Shown here: positions 1 to 7,195 of the stretch, piece by piece
Layout: each line of letters begins with the position of its first letter
Position numbering within the stretch: position 1 is the stretch's first letter
Origin: Alloscardovia macacae
GTDB lineage: Bacteria; Actinomycetota; Actinomycetes; Actinomycetales; Bifidobacteriaceae
NCBI RefSeq assembly: GCF_002259705.1
Contig: NZ_MWWT01000001.1
Coordinates: forward strand, 310,001 to 374,000
Direction: 5' to 3'
DNA: 64,000 nucleotides
Made by a program: the position numbers and the translations under genes
Notes under the pieces: model-generated
What the model was told of the DNA's origin: nothing
Databases searched by the model: none
What the model saw: only the letters and a program-made list of their open reading frames with translations

Positions 1-384
1 ATTCTCCCAGACTCTGTGGGAACGTATGCGCGTGGAGAGCTGAAGACTACCACGACATGGGATTCCAGCTCGCCTATCGAGCAGTATGAGGTGACGTATA
101 CCTCGGGAGACAGTCAGGCAGACATCACTCTCACCTTCGCGCAGTGGTCCACTGCTGCACAGGCTACCGCGCAGTATGATGCGTTGCGTGGAGCACTTAC
201 CGCGGGCACACTGGCCTCGGGGAAGGTTCATGTGAGCGGTCAGGAGACGGGAGATTACGAGATTCATGCAGATGAAGCAGATTCGACGAAGTCTGTGGTC
301 GTCTGGAGGAATGATACGGTGGTCTTTGAAGCTAAGGGGCCGAAGAGTGCGGTGAATAGCTTCTACGCGGGTTTCCCGTACTAA
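1..384 (+). CDS. C-terminal part of an unknown protein, cut by the window edge
   Basis: The reading frame is open from base 1, so the gene starts upstream of the window; the GTG at 16 is inside the frame and need not be a start. The visible 128 residues are hydrophilic, rich in Thr, Ser and Ala, with alternating short polar and hydrophobic stretches that suggest beta structure. I see no membrane segment or motif and do not recognise the family. It may be the extracellular end of a lipoprotein or membrane protein, but the part that would show this is missing. It ends in TAA about 100 bases before bS22. Confidence 0.7.
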   Translation: MLPDSVGTYARGELKTTTTWDSSSPIEQYEVTYTSGDSQADITLTFAQWSTAAQATAQYDALRGALTAGTLASGKVHVSGQETGDYEIHADEADSTKSVVVWRNDTVVFEAKGPKSAVNSFYAGFPY

Positions 385-483
385 ATTTTCGGGATTTTTT
401 CATGATTTTGCGCTCGAAAGGTGCATCAGTCGCTAAGCCGTAGTATCATAGGGAAAGTTGTCAATTAACTAGAGGAGGCTCTG

Positions 484-573
484 ATGGGTTCGGTCATCAA
501 GAAGCGTCGCAAGCGGATGAGCAAGAAGAAGCACCGCAAACTGCTGCGTAAGACTCGCCACCAGCGTAAGTAG
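484..573 (+). CDS. 30S ribosomal protein bS22 (AURKAIP1/COX24-type small basic protein)
   Basis: This 29-residue protein begins MGSVIKKRRKRMSKKKHRK and is almost entirely Lys and Arg. It matches the tiny basic protein found in actinobacterial small ribosomal subunits, once annotated as a hypothetical or COX24-domain protein. A strong ribosome binding site, AGGAGG at 473-478, lies five bases before the ATG. It stands alone between an unknown gene and the convergent tannin operon and is followed at once by a terminator. The family, the start and the length all fit well. Confidence 0.93.
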   Translation: MGSVIKKRRKRMSKKKHRKLLRKTRHQRK

Positions 574-590
574 TCTTAAATACATGCGTG

Positions 591-626
591 AAAGGAGCAG
601 ATTCCATTCGGAACCTGCTCCTTTTT
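591..626. terminator. Rho-independent terminator between bS22 and the tannin operon
   Basis: A perfect 10-base stem, AAAGGAGCAG at 591-600 with CTGCTCCTTT at 615-624, is followed by a run of T on the plus strand. The A-rich 5' arm gives a short T run on the minus strand too, so it can end bS22 transcripts and those arriving from ubiX. Confidence 0.85.
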
Positions 627-651
627 CGTATCCTCACACGAAGAGCGAAGT

Positions 652-1233
652 CTATCTCTCCTCAAGTCCTTCCCAGCCTTGATATCCCGAAGCAGTGATG
701 CCGAAAGGGGACAGAAGTCGAGCGGCGATGGAATAGGTCATCTCCTCGATGGACGTATAGTGCCCGTAGAAGTTCATAACGGGTGGCATGATACGCACTC
801 CCGGAATGCTCGAAAGCTCCTGCATATTTCTCAGGTGGATGGGGCTGAGCGGACTTTCTCGAGTGCACAGGACGAGTGGACGCTGTTCCTTGATGGTCAC
901 ATCGGCAGCACGCAGGAGAAGATTCTCTGCATAGCCACTGTGTATGCCGGCCAGAGTTTTCATCGAGCAGGGAACGACCACCATTCCTGCGGTAGGGTAA
1001 GAGCCGCTTGCAGGACGTGCGCCTATCTCTGTAGGCTCATACCAGTCATCCGCGAGCTCGCGAACGTCGGAGACACTGAGCCCCGTCTCCCACTGAAGAG
1101 TGGTCTGGGAGCTGTCGCTCAGAATGAGTGTAGAGCGCCAGCCATCATCCGCATTTTCTCGAATAATGCGCAGTACATCGATGAGCAGCGGGAGTCCGCT
1201 AGCTCCGGTAGCTCCTACGATAATGCGTTTCAT
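652..1233 (-). CDS. lpdB: UbiX-like flavin prenyltransferase, LpdB/VdcB type
   Basis: This 193-residue protein is of normal UbiX length. It opens with the flavin-binding GATGASG loop at about residues 7-13. Further on it has the PCSMKTLAGI stretch and the TRESPLS segment typical of the family. UbiX enzymes attach a dimethylallyl group to FMN to make prenylated FMN, the cofactor of UbiD decarboxylases. The ATG overlaps the stop of the UbiD gene in an ATGA arrangement, so the two are probably translationally coupled. The tannase two genes upstream and an LpdD-like protein nearby point to a role in gallate decarboxylation rather than ubiquinone synthesis; actinobacteria of this kind make no ubiquinone. 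The gene symbol is assigned by analogy with Lactobacillus plantarum. Confidence 0.9.
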   Translation of the reverse strand: MKRIIVGATGASGLPLLIDVLRIIRENADDGWRSTLILSDSSQTTLQWETGLSVSDVRELADDWYEPTEIGARPASGSYPTAGMVVVPCSMKTLAGIHSGYAENLLLRAADVTIKEQRPLVLCTRESPLSPIHLRNMQELSSIPGVRIMPPVMNFYGHYTSIEEMTYSIAARLLSPFGITASGYQGWEGLEER

Positions 1234-2726
1234 GATTCTGTCCTTTCTTCTCGCGTCGAAGGAACCCAGTGCTCAGGATCGACATCCATAAAACGTGATC
1301 TCCTAAAACGGTCCTTCTGGTCGAAAGGCACGGTACAGTCGAAGATGGTCTTACGCGCCATACCATGCGCGCTCAGGTGTGAGCTGTACTGAGGGTCATT
1401 CGACGGGTCGAGCGGATGGCAGCGCACATCGGGGATGGAGATGACATCCACATCAGACTGGAAGCGTGTGGTCATAGCCCACATGACGTCACTAATGTCG
1501 AAGCAGTCCACGTCTGGGTCCACGAGAAAGACGTGCTTGAGCTCGCTAAAGGCGCTAAAAGCGAGGAGAGCAGCCTGCCTCTGACGTCCCTCATCGGACG
1601 CCGTCTTCTTCTCAAACTGGAGGATAGCGGCGAATTTTCCTCCTCCGAAAGAAGGACAGTATACATTACGCAGCCGCCCTGGCATGGCTTTGTCTATCAT
1701 GCCCCAGATGCTGGCTTCTGTAGGTATTCCTGCCATGGACACGTGCTCTTCACTCGGACCTATACAGGTCTGCATGATGGGGTGCCGTCGCGTGGTCACG
1801 GCTGTCACTTTGATCTTCCAGCACTGGTCGCTCGCTGGCCCCGTATATCCCGGAAATTCTGGCATAGCATACCCAGTATGCGAGTTCTGATCTTCCTGAA
1901 CGCGGACATGAGGAATGACTTCGCCTTCGATGACATATTCCGCATTCGCGATGGCACGCTGGTCGACCGTAAGGCAGGAGACGAGCTCCACAGGTTTCCC
2001 GCGCAGGGCTCCTGCCACACTCAGCTCATCATATCCGAGGGGTGTCGTAGGCGCTTCGAAGCAGGCTCCTATCTCGATGGCAGGGTCTACGCCGATACTC
2101 ACGGAGATGGGAAGAGTCTGCCCGAGTTCTTCAGCGCGCTCCGCCATGGCACCGATGTGGCGCGCTCCCGGAGTGAAGAAGATGGAGAGCTCATCTTTTC
2201 CCTGAATACATAGACGATGAATAGTCACATCATGCACTCCAGTGTCGGGATGTGTAGCGTAACACATGCCGAGTGTGATGTACGGACCGGCATCATCGGG
2301 AGTGTTCGTCGGTGCAGGCAGAAGTGTATGGAGGTCGAAGTCGGGGTCGCTTGCGCGGTGAACGACCTCCTGGCAGGCAGCGGGGCCATCCACAAGGACA
2401 GGTGGAATAGGATTATCCACACTCGAGAAGAGCTTTTTTCCGAGCTCCGACGGAGCACATCCGAGCAGAAGCCCCACGCGCTCGCGGCTGGCGAGGAGTC
2501 CTATGAGGACAGACGAGTCAGGATGCCCTTCCACACTGTGGAAGAGGAGAGCCGGCCCCTCTGTCGTCGGCCGCGCTACAGTTCCTCCTGCGCCTATGTG
2601 CCGATACACTCCGGCGAGCTCGGCATGGGGGTGCACTGGCACATCTGTCTCTGCGAGCTGTCCCGGATGCTGGCGGAGGAGTGCGAGCGCTGAACGGAGG
2701 CTGTCTACCTGATTTTCTGATGTCAT
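1230..2726 (-). CDS. lpdC: UbiD-family decarboxylase, probable gallate decarboxylase catalytic subunit
   Basis: The 498-residue length fits the aromatic-acid decarboxylase branch of UbiD. Arg-171 in the IHRLCIQ segment and Glu-267 in VIEGE sit where the catalytic Arg and Glu of the family are expected. The stretch from about 278 to 295 (EDQ, then TGYAMPEFPGYTG) resembles the gallate and protocatechuate decarboxylase group as I recall it. The likely reaction is gallate to pyrogallol plus CO2 using prenylated FMN from the neighbouring UbiX. AAAGGA lies before the ATG. The gene is 25 bases downstream of the tannase. Substrate is inferred from context; vanillate, protocatechuate or 4-hydroxybenzoate remain possible. 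Confidence 0.88.
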   Translation of the reverse strand: MTSENQVDSLRSALALLRQHPGQLAETDVPVHPHAELAGVYRHIGAGGTVARPTTEGPALLFHSVEGHPDSSVLIGLLASRERVGLLLGCAPSELGKKLFSSVDNPIPPVLVDGPAACQEVVHRASDPDFDLHTLLPAPTNTPDDAGPYITLGMCYATHPDTGVHDVTIHRLCIQGKDELSIFFTPGARHIGAMAERAEELGQTLPISVSIGVDPAIEIGACFEAPTTPLGYDELSVAGALRGKPVELVSCLTVDQRAIANAEYVIEGEVIPHVRVQEDQNSHTGYAMPEFPGYTGPASDQCWKIKVTAVTTRRHPIMQTCIGPSEEHVSMAGIPTEASIWGMIDKAMPGRLRNVYCPSFGGGKFAAILQFEKKTASDEGRQRQAALLAFSAFSELKHVFLVDPDVDCFDISDVMWAMTTRFQSDVDVISIPDVRCHPLDPSNDPQYSSHLSAHGMARKTIFDCTVPFDQKDRFRRSRFMDVDPEHWVPSTREERTES

Positions 2727-2751
2727 TCTCTATCCTTTCTTTCGTGTGGCG

Positions 2752-4128
2752 TTACGCGCACAGAGAGTCGATCCATGCGAAGAGCTCGTCGAGATCATAA
2801 TCTCCTGCATGAGGCAGACCCCATGGATACTCGAGGTTAACGTCCACTCCTGCCTTCTGGAAGCTTAGATAGAGTAAGGCAGAGATAGCGAGAGACGTGT
2901 CGCGGTCCATGGATCCATGACGCAGACGTACGTGCGAAGCAAGCGTGGCGTGAGTATCTGAATGATAGGTCATCGGGTTCATCATGCGGATAATGTGTGC
3001 ATCTGCCCGAGATTCGTCGCCGTATACCGCAGTAAAATGCTGAGACGGGATGTGAGCGGTTCCGAAGAGCTCATTTTCGGGAGACTGTCCGTTCAGTGCA
3101 TCAAATGCAGGAGTCTCCTTCATGCGCGTGCGGAAGCGGATGTACCCGTCCCAGTCCATGCGTGTGGCCTGTCCGCCGTCCACCGTTAGCCATGCTGTGA
3201 CTGCTGGATCATCTGCGAGCGGAGCGCCTGCGTCGAGCGCTTTTTGCGCTGACGCCAGAACGGTATTCTCGATGAGCTCGCGCAGCTCGGCTTCTGGTTC
3301 GCCCGTCCAGAATGGCAGAGACTGCAGATACGGCTGGAAGGCGTCGTGTAGTTGAGCGGAGAGCGTCTGCTGGTGAGCTGTGAGAAGACCGTCTTTGTTC
3401 AATTTTCTCGGTTCTTTCTCCCCGTCTCGAGGAGGAAGGAACGTGACCATATGGTACTCGAGGAGAGTATGGAACTCCCACTCGTAGGCCATATCTGCAT
3501 GATCGAGGTTCGTGATAGGGCAGTAGCAGGATGCTGCGAAGATGTCATCGCGCTCATCGGCTGCACCCATCGCAGCAAGGTAGGGAGCATAGTCAGGGTG
3601 GTTTCCTGTGCTCGCGAGAAGCGAGGAAAGAGCGCCGCCTGCACTCGTACCATTCGAGATGATTTTCTCGGTGTCGCCGGGAACAGTGGTAGCGTTATGG
3701 CGCAGAAAGCGTACAGCGGCTTTGAGATCACAGAGAGCAGCTGGAGCTACGCCTATATTCTGTCCATCCGCATTCGTCATGCCACGCCCGCGCACTCCGG
3801 GTGAAACCACCACGTAGCCATGGAGAAGGGCGTAAAAAGTGGCGTTTGTCTCTCCGAGGAAGTTCACTCCAGGAGCCTCCTGAGGGCCTGGCATGTACCC
3901 TCCCACAGTATTCGGGAGGAAGATAGGTGCTGTGCTCAGGGTGTATCCATGAACGGACTGACCGGCATAGAATGCTTCGGGGACATAGATACTCAGACGC
4001 TGAAAAGCAGCATCGTCGGGGTGGAGTGCGTAGGGTATATTCTCGAAGGCACGGTAGGTCAGTGTCTGACCATCTCTGGTCAGAGTGTGGACCGTGTACT
4101 GGTCGGGGGCGAAAGTGAGGTCAGTCAT
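2752..4128 (-). CDS. Tannase (tannin acyl hydrolase), lactobacillus type
   Basis: The 458-residue alpha/beta hydrolase closely resembles the tannase of Lactobacillus plantarum along its whole length, as judged from memory of that sequence. Visible signatures are PNTVGGYMPGP (72-82), the nucleophile elbow NGTSAGG with Ser-162, CPITNLDHADMAYEW near 203-217, Asp-410 in RDTSLAI and His-440 in LPHAGDYDLD. Ser-162, Asp-410 and His-440 form the expected triad. There is no signal peptide, so the enzyme should act in the cytoplasm on imported gallate esters such as methyl gallate or galloyl-glucose. AAAGGA precedes the ATG. It lies between the transporter and the decarboxylase genes in one operon. The main alternative, a feruloyl esterase, is less likely given the decarboxylase genes. 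Confidence 0.9.
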   Translation of the reverse strand: MTDLTFAPDQYTVHTLTRDGQTLTYRAFENIPYALHPDDAAFQRLSIYVPEAFYAGQSVHGYTLSTAPIFLPNTVGGYMPGPQEAPGVNFLGETNATFYALLHGYVVVSPGVRGRGMTNADGQNIGVAPAALCDLKAAVRFLRHNATTVPGDTEKIISNGTSAGGALSSLLASTGNHPDYAPYLAAMGAADERDDIFAASCYCPITNLDHADMAYEWEFHTLLEYHMVTFLPPRDGEKEPRKLNKDGLLTAHQQTLSAQLHDAFQPYLQSLPFWTGEPEAELRELIENTVLASAQKALDAGAPLADDPAVTAWLTVDGGQATRMDWDGYIRFRTRMKETPAFDALNGQSPENELFGTAHIPSQHFTAVYGDESRADAHIIRMMNPMTYHSDTHATLASHVRLRHGSMDRDTSLAISALLYLSFQKAGVDVNLEYPWGLPHAGDYDLDELFAWIDSLCA

Positions 4129-4173
4129 GAGAAATCCTTTCGATGATAGAGGGAAAATTGACCACAGAAATGC

Positions 4174-5562
4174 TTAACGGTAGCCGAGCGAGGCGTGGAT
4201 CTCCGGAAGATACTTCTCGACGGTCATGAGCAGAACGCCCACGAGCAGAACGATGCTGAAGAAGAAGCCCATCCAGCCGAAGTCGAATTGGATAGCGGAA
4301 ACGACGGCGTCAGACTGTACAGGAGCAGCCGGGTCGTATCCTACAGCAGCCAGAATCCATGCCGTAGCAGCAGACCCGAAACCGATGCCTATCTGCGAAC
4401 CGATGGACTGTGCGGAAGCAGTCAGACCTTCCGAACGAATGCCGTACTTCCACTCGCCATAATCCGCGCTATCCGCGGAAAACGCATACAGTCCGGCGAA
4501 CATCGGTCCTAGGCCGATGGAACGCAGAACGGTGCCGACGATGATGAGAAGAGTATTCGTCTCAGCGATGCCGGTCAGCGCGAATCCAGCTATCATGAGC
4601 ACGGCACCTGCGGCCATGAATGCGCGCTTGGAGAAGCGACGGGCACAGTATGGCATGAGGAAGAGGACGAGAATTCCTGGAATCTGTCCGGCCATGAGCA
4701 GAACAGTCATGAAGCCTGGATCATGGAGAATAACCGTGCAGTAGAAGATCTGCGCGCCGATGGCATTCGCATTCACGAAAAGAATAAGAGTCCCCAGCAG
4801 CAGGCTCAGCCAGAAGTAGCGATTCTTCAAAACAGCAGGAAGCTGTTCCTTCAGAGATGGTTGTGGCGTCTTCTGGAGTGTCTCATCTGCTGAATTCGGG
4901 CCAGACATGCCCACTTTCTCCTGCAGAGTTACAGACGGGATGAGAATGAGGACTGCGGTCAGAATACCCAGAACGATACTCGTGAAGAACCATCCCATGC
5001 TCAGCTGGAGCCACGTGATGAGGATGCCGGCGGCGAGACCGATGACGTTATTCAGCACGCTGGACACCATGGATGCATCATTACGGCTGTCCACGTCACG
5101 CGTGAGGCGAGCGAGCAGAGCGTTATGGGAGATACCGAACATCGTGGCTACGATGCCATTGAGGAAGAGATAGGATACGTAGGCGTAGATGAGCTTCGCT
5201 GTCTCACTCCAGCCCATCGGAACATTCATGATGGCCACGATGCCCACGAGCATGAGCGGAGCGCTGGCAAACAGCCACGGGCGTGCTTTACCGAATCGCG
5301 AGTGTGTGTTATCGATGAGACTGCCCATGACGAAGTTCGTGATGCCATCGAGGAAGCGGCAGACTACGAACATGGTGCCTATGGATGCGGCTGCTATGCC
5401 TGCTGTATCCGTGTAGTAGGCGAGAAGGAAGGTGGCCAGGAGCGTATTCATGACGTTACCGCCACCAGCTCCGAGACCATAGCTGATTTTCTGAAGCCAG
5501 CTGAGACGAATCATCTCACTGGAGCCACCGGAGGCGGTCGTATCGAGGACTGGAGAAGACAT
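4174..5562 (-). CDS. GPH-family (MelB-like) sugar/cation symporter of the MFS
   Basis: The protein has 462 residues and about twelve hydrophobic segments. Its N-terminal half reads SYGLGAGGGNVMNTLLATFLLAYYTDTAG and then GSLIDNTHSRFGKARPW, the hallmark of glycoside-pentoside-hexuronide symporters. These carry glycosides with Na+ or H+ across the inner membrane. It is the first gene of the transporter-tannase-decarboxylase operon, so it probably imports the tannin-derived substrate. A GPH carrier suggests a sugar-linked gallate ester rather than free gallate, but this is inference. An AAAGGGG site lies before the ATG. The 130-base gap to araC holds the likely operon promoter. Confidence 0.88.
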   Translation of the reverse strand: MSSPVLDTTASGGSSEMIRLSWLQKISYGLGAGGGNVMNTLLATFLLAYYTDTAGIAAASIGTMFVVCRFLDGITNFVMGSLIDNTHSRFGKARPWLFASAPLMLVGIVAIMNVPMGWSETAKLIYAYVSYLFLNGIVATMFGISHNALLARLTRDVDSRNDASMVSSVLNNVIGLAAGILITWLQLSMGWFFTSIVLGILTAVLILIPSVTLQEKVGMSGPNSADETLQKTPQPSLKEQLPAVLKNRYFWLSLLLGTLILFVNANAIGAQIFYCTVILHDPGFMTVLLMAGQIPGILVLFLMPYCARRFSKRAFMAAGAVLMIAGFALTGIAETNTLLIIVGTVLRSIGLGPMFAGLYAFSADSADYGEWKYGIRSEGLTASAQSIGSQIGIGFGSAATAWILAAVGYDPAAPVQSDAVVSAIQFDFGWMGFFFSIVLLVGVLLMTVEKYLPEIHASLGYR

Positions 5563-5670
5563 GTATCGTACCCCTTTGTAAGAGACTTTCTTTTTCTACG
5601 AGAAGCGTTCTCGTACTGAAAAAGTCTAGGCGTGTCAGGGATACGACGAAAGGGAGCAGATTAACGAAAA

Positions 5671-5693
5671 AATGACGAAAAATTATACTTTTC
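5671..5693. promoter_or_regulatory. Candidate AraC operator/promoter element, copy 1
   Basis: The plus strand reads AATGACGAAAAATTATAC and then TTTTC, nearly identical to 6687-6710 on the other side of araC. On the minus strand the core contains TATAAT (5687-5682), a perfect -10 box facing the transporter gene 120 bases away. It touches the araC stop codon. Its position fits a binding site or promoter for the tannin operon. Confidence 0.5.
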
Positions 5694-6666
5694 AGTCTGT
5701 GTGCTGCGTCTGCTGCTTTCTGTACTGATGGGGAGTGATGTGGTATTCCTTTTTAAAATGCAGAATAAGTCCCCGGGCATCAGAAAAGCCACAGTTCTGC
5801 GCTATCGATGTGAGAGACTCATCGGTACTTGTGAGAAGCTGCGCGGCGAGGGAACAGCGCTTTTTCGAGAGATAATCCATGTATGTCAGTCCCGTGCTGT
5901 CTTTAAAAAAGCGGGCGAAATACTCTTTCGAAAAGTGGAACTTCTGGGCGACCATTTGCTGAGAGAGGCGCTCGGTATAGTGTTCATCCGTGTACTCGAT
6001 AATCTGCTGGAGGCGCGCGATGTGCTTATGTCTCGAGGTGGAGATGGCGGCTCGCTCGGGCTGGAGGTGTGTGCTGCAGAGCAGATAGAGCAGCTCGTTC
6101 GTCAGACTCCCCTCGAGAATGTGCGTGTAGACCGTACGGACAGAAGGATTCTGAAGGTGGAGAAGCTCACGGAGGATGGCTGCTTCGCGCTCGCGGAGAG
6201 ACGGGTCGTCGGTACGTACCTGGAAAACGGAGGATGCGAGATTCGGGATAAGGTAGTCCATGTACTGGTAGCCGATGTGGAGTACGATGGCCACTGGAGT
6301 GTCATCAGGATACGCCACATACGTGGTGATGTCAGGAATCACGCTATGGAAGCTGTAGGGGCTGATGACGAAGACATCTCCAGGCTGAGCGATGTACTCG
6401 CGGCCATCGATGTAGTGGTGAGAATGTCCCACGAGGGTCGCGACCACTTCGAGTGCGGCATGCCAGTGATTCTCCACGATATGCGAGGCGGAGTATGCCG
6501 AGTGCGAGTGCGCTGTGATGGAGACGATGCGAAAAGGACCGCGAGATTCGTCGAGAATCTGCATGGGAGCGGCATGGTCGTCCGGAGCGCCGAGGCGGAC
6601 GGACCCCTTCGACTGCAGTGCGGACGGAGAAGTAGATGGATGGTAAGCGCGGAAAGACTCTGTCAT
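5692..6666 (-). CDS. AraC-family transcriptional regulator with cupin sensor domain
   Basis: The 324-residue protein has an N-terminal cupin-like half (about residues 45-160; the HWHAALEV and EYIAQPGDVFVISP segments form the beta barrel) and a C-terminal AraC double helix-turn-helix (about 215-320). In the latter, LSQQMVAQKFHFSKEYFARFFK is followed by LTSIAQNCGFSDARGLILHFKKEYHITPHQYR. It sits between the tannase operon, read in the same direction, and lpdD, read the other way, so it is the obvious local regulator. Two near-identical motifs flank it. It probably responds to gallate or a tannin product as an activator; the ligand is not visible in the sequence. Lactobacillus tannase loci use a LysR regulator, so this is a different control type. 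Confidence 0.88.
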   Translation of the reverse strand: MTESFRAYHPSTSPSALQSKGSVRLGAPDDHAAPMQILDESRGPFRIVSITAHSHSAYSASHIVENHWHAALEVVATLVGHSHHYIDGREYIAQPGDVFVISPYSFHSVIPDITTYVAYPDDTPVAIVLHIGYQYMDYLIPNLASSVFQVRTDDPSLREREAAILRELLHLQNPSVRTVYTHILEGSLTNELLYLLCSTHLQPERAAISTSRHKHIARLQQIIEYTDEHYTERLSQQMVAQKFHFSKEYFARFFKDSTGLTYMDYLSKKRCSLAAQLLTSTDESLTSIAQNCGFSDARGLILHFKKEYHITPHQYRKQQTQHTD

Positions 6667-6686
6667 ACGGAACTAGTCTAGCGTAG

Positions 6687-6710
6687 AATGACAGAAAATT
6701 ATACTTTTTC
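6687..6710. promoter_or_regulatory. Candidate AraC operator/promoter element, copy 2
   Basis: The plus strand reads AATGACAGAAAATTATAC and then TTTTTC, repeating copy 1 with one substitution and one or two extra bases. It lies in the 64-base gap between the divergent araC and lpdD starts. The minus strand carries TATAAT (6703-6698) facing araC. The plus strand carries TATACT (6700-6705) facing lpdD. Confidence 0.5.
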
Positions 6711-6730
6711 GGGAAAGGAGAGTGGAAGCG

Positions 6731-7150
6731 ATGAATCCAAGTGAAGGAGAGCTGCATCGCACGCGAGGATGCGTGACTGTCCAGGCACGTATCCGACGTG
6801 TGAATGCAGATGTACGAGTAGAGCTCACAGGAGGTGATGTGCCTCATCTCGGAGTGGTCACCATGGTGGATGCGCACGGCGAGATGACCACGCACGCATT
6901 CGCGAGTAGACCGGGGCGAGTACATCAGGAAGGAGTACTGACGGAAAAGATGGCGGCGGTTCTGGCTGCGCACGTCTCGGGAAATCTCATCATCCTGGCG
7001 GGTGTGCATGTGCAGAATATCACTGCGGAGCAGATGGAGGATGTCTTCCGTGCTACGGACGAGCTGACTGCAGACGTGGCATTATGGCTCGACGAGCATC
7101 CCGCACAGGTACTTACGGAACGCTTCTCTCCCGCGCATCCGCGGACCTGA
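6731..7150 (+). CDS. lpdD: LpdD-like small protein of gallate decarboxylase
   Basis: This 139-residue protein resembles LpdD, the third protein linked to gallate decarboxylase in lactic acid bacteria. The match is in HLGVVTMVDAHG (about 37-48), GVLTEKMAAVLAAHVS (about 72-87) and LAGVHVQNITAEQMEDVF (about 93-110). LpdD-type and VdcD-type proteins are small partners needed for full activity of UbiX/UbiD decarboxylases, perhaps in handling prenylated FMN. I chose the ATG at 6731 because AAAGGAGA at 6714-6721 sits nine bases before it; a GTG at 6722 is too close to that site. It is divergent from araC and carries one of the two shared motifs. Confidence 0.82.
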   Translation: MNPSEGELHRTRGCVTVQARIRRVNADVRVELTGGDVPHLGVVTMVDAHGEMTTHAFASRPGRVHQEGVLTEKMAAVLAAHVSGNLIILAGVHVQNITAEQMEDVFRATDELTADVALWLDEHPAQVLTERFSPAHPRT

Positions 7151-7195
7151 GCATGCCGTAGAATCGTAACCACGACGTGACGGAAGGAAGTATCT

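Noticed and set aside
679-1392. A 237-codon plus-strand frame opposite the ubiX and ubiD genes
   Set aside because: It lies antisense to two recognised genes and shows no domain.
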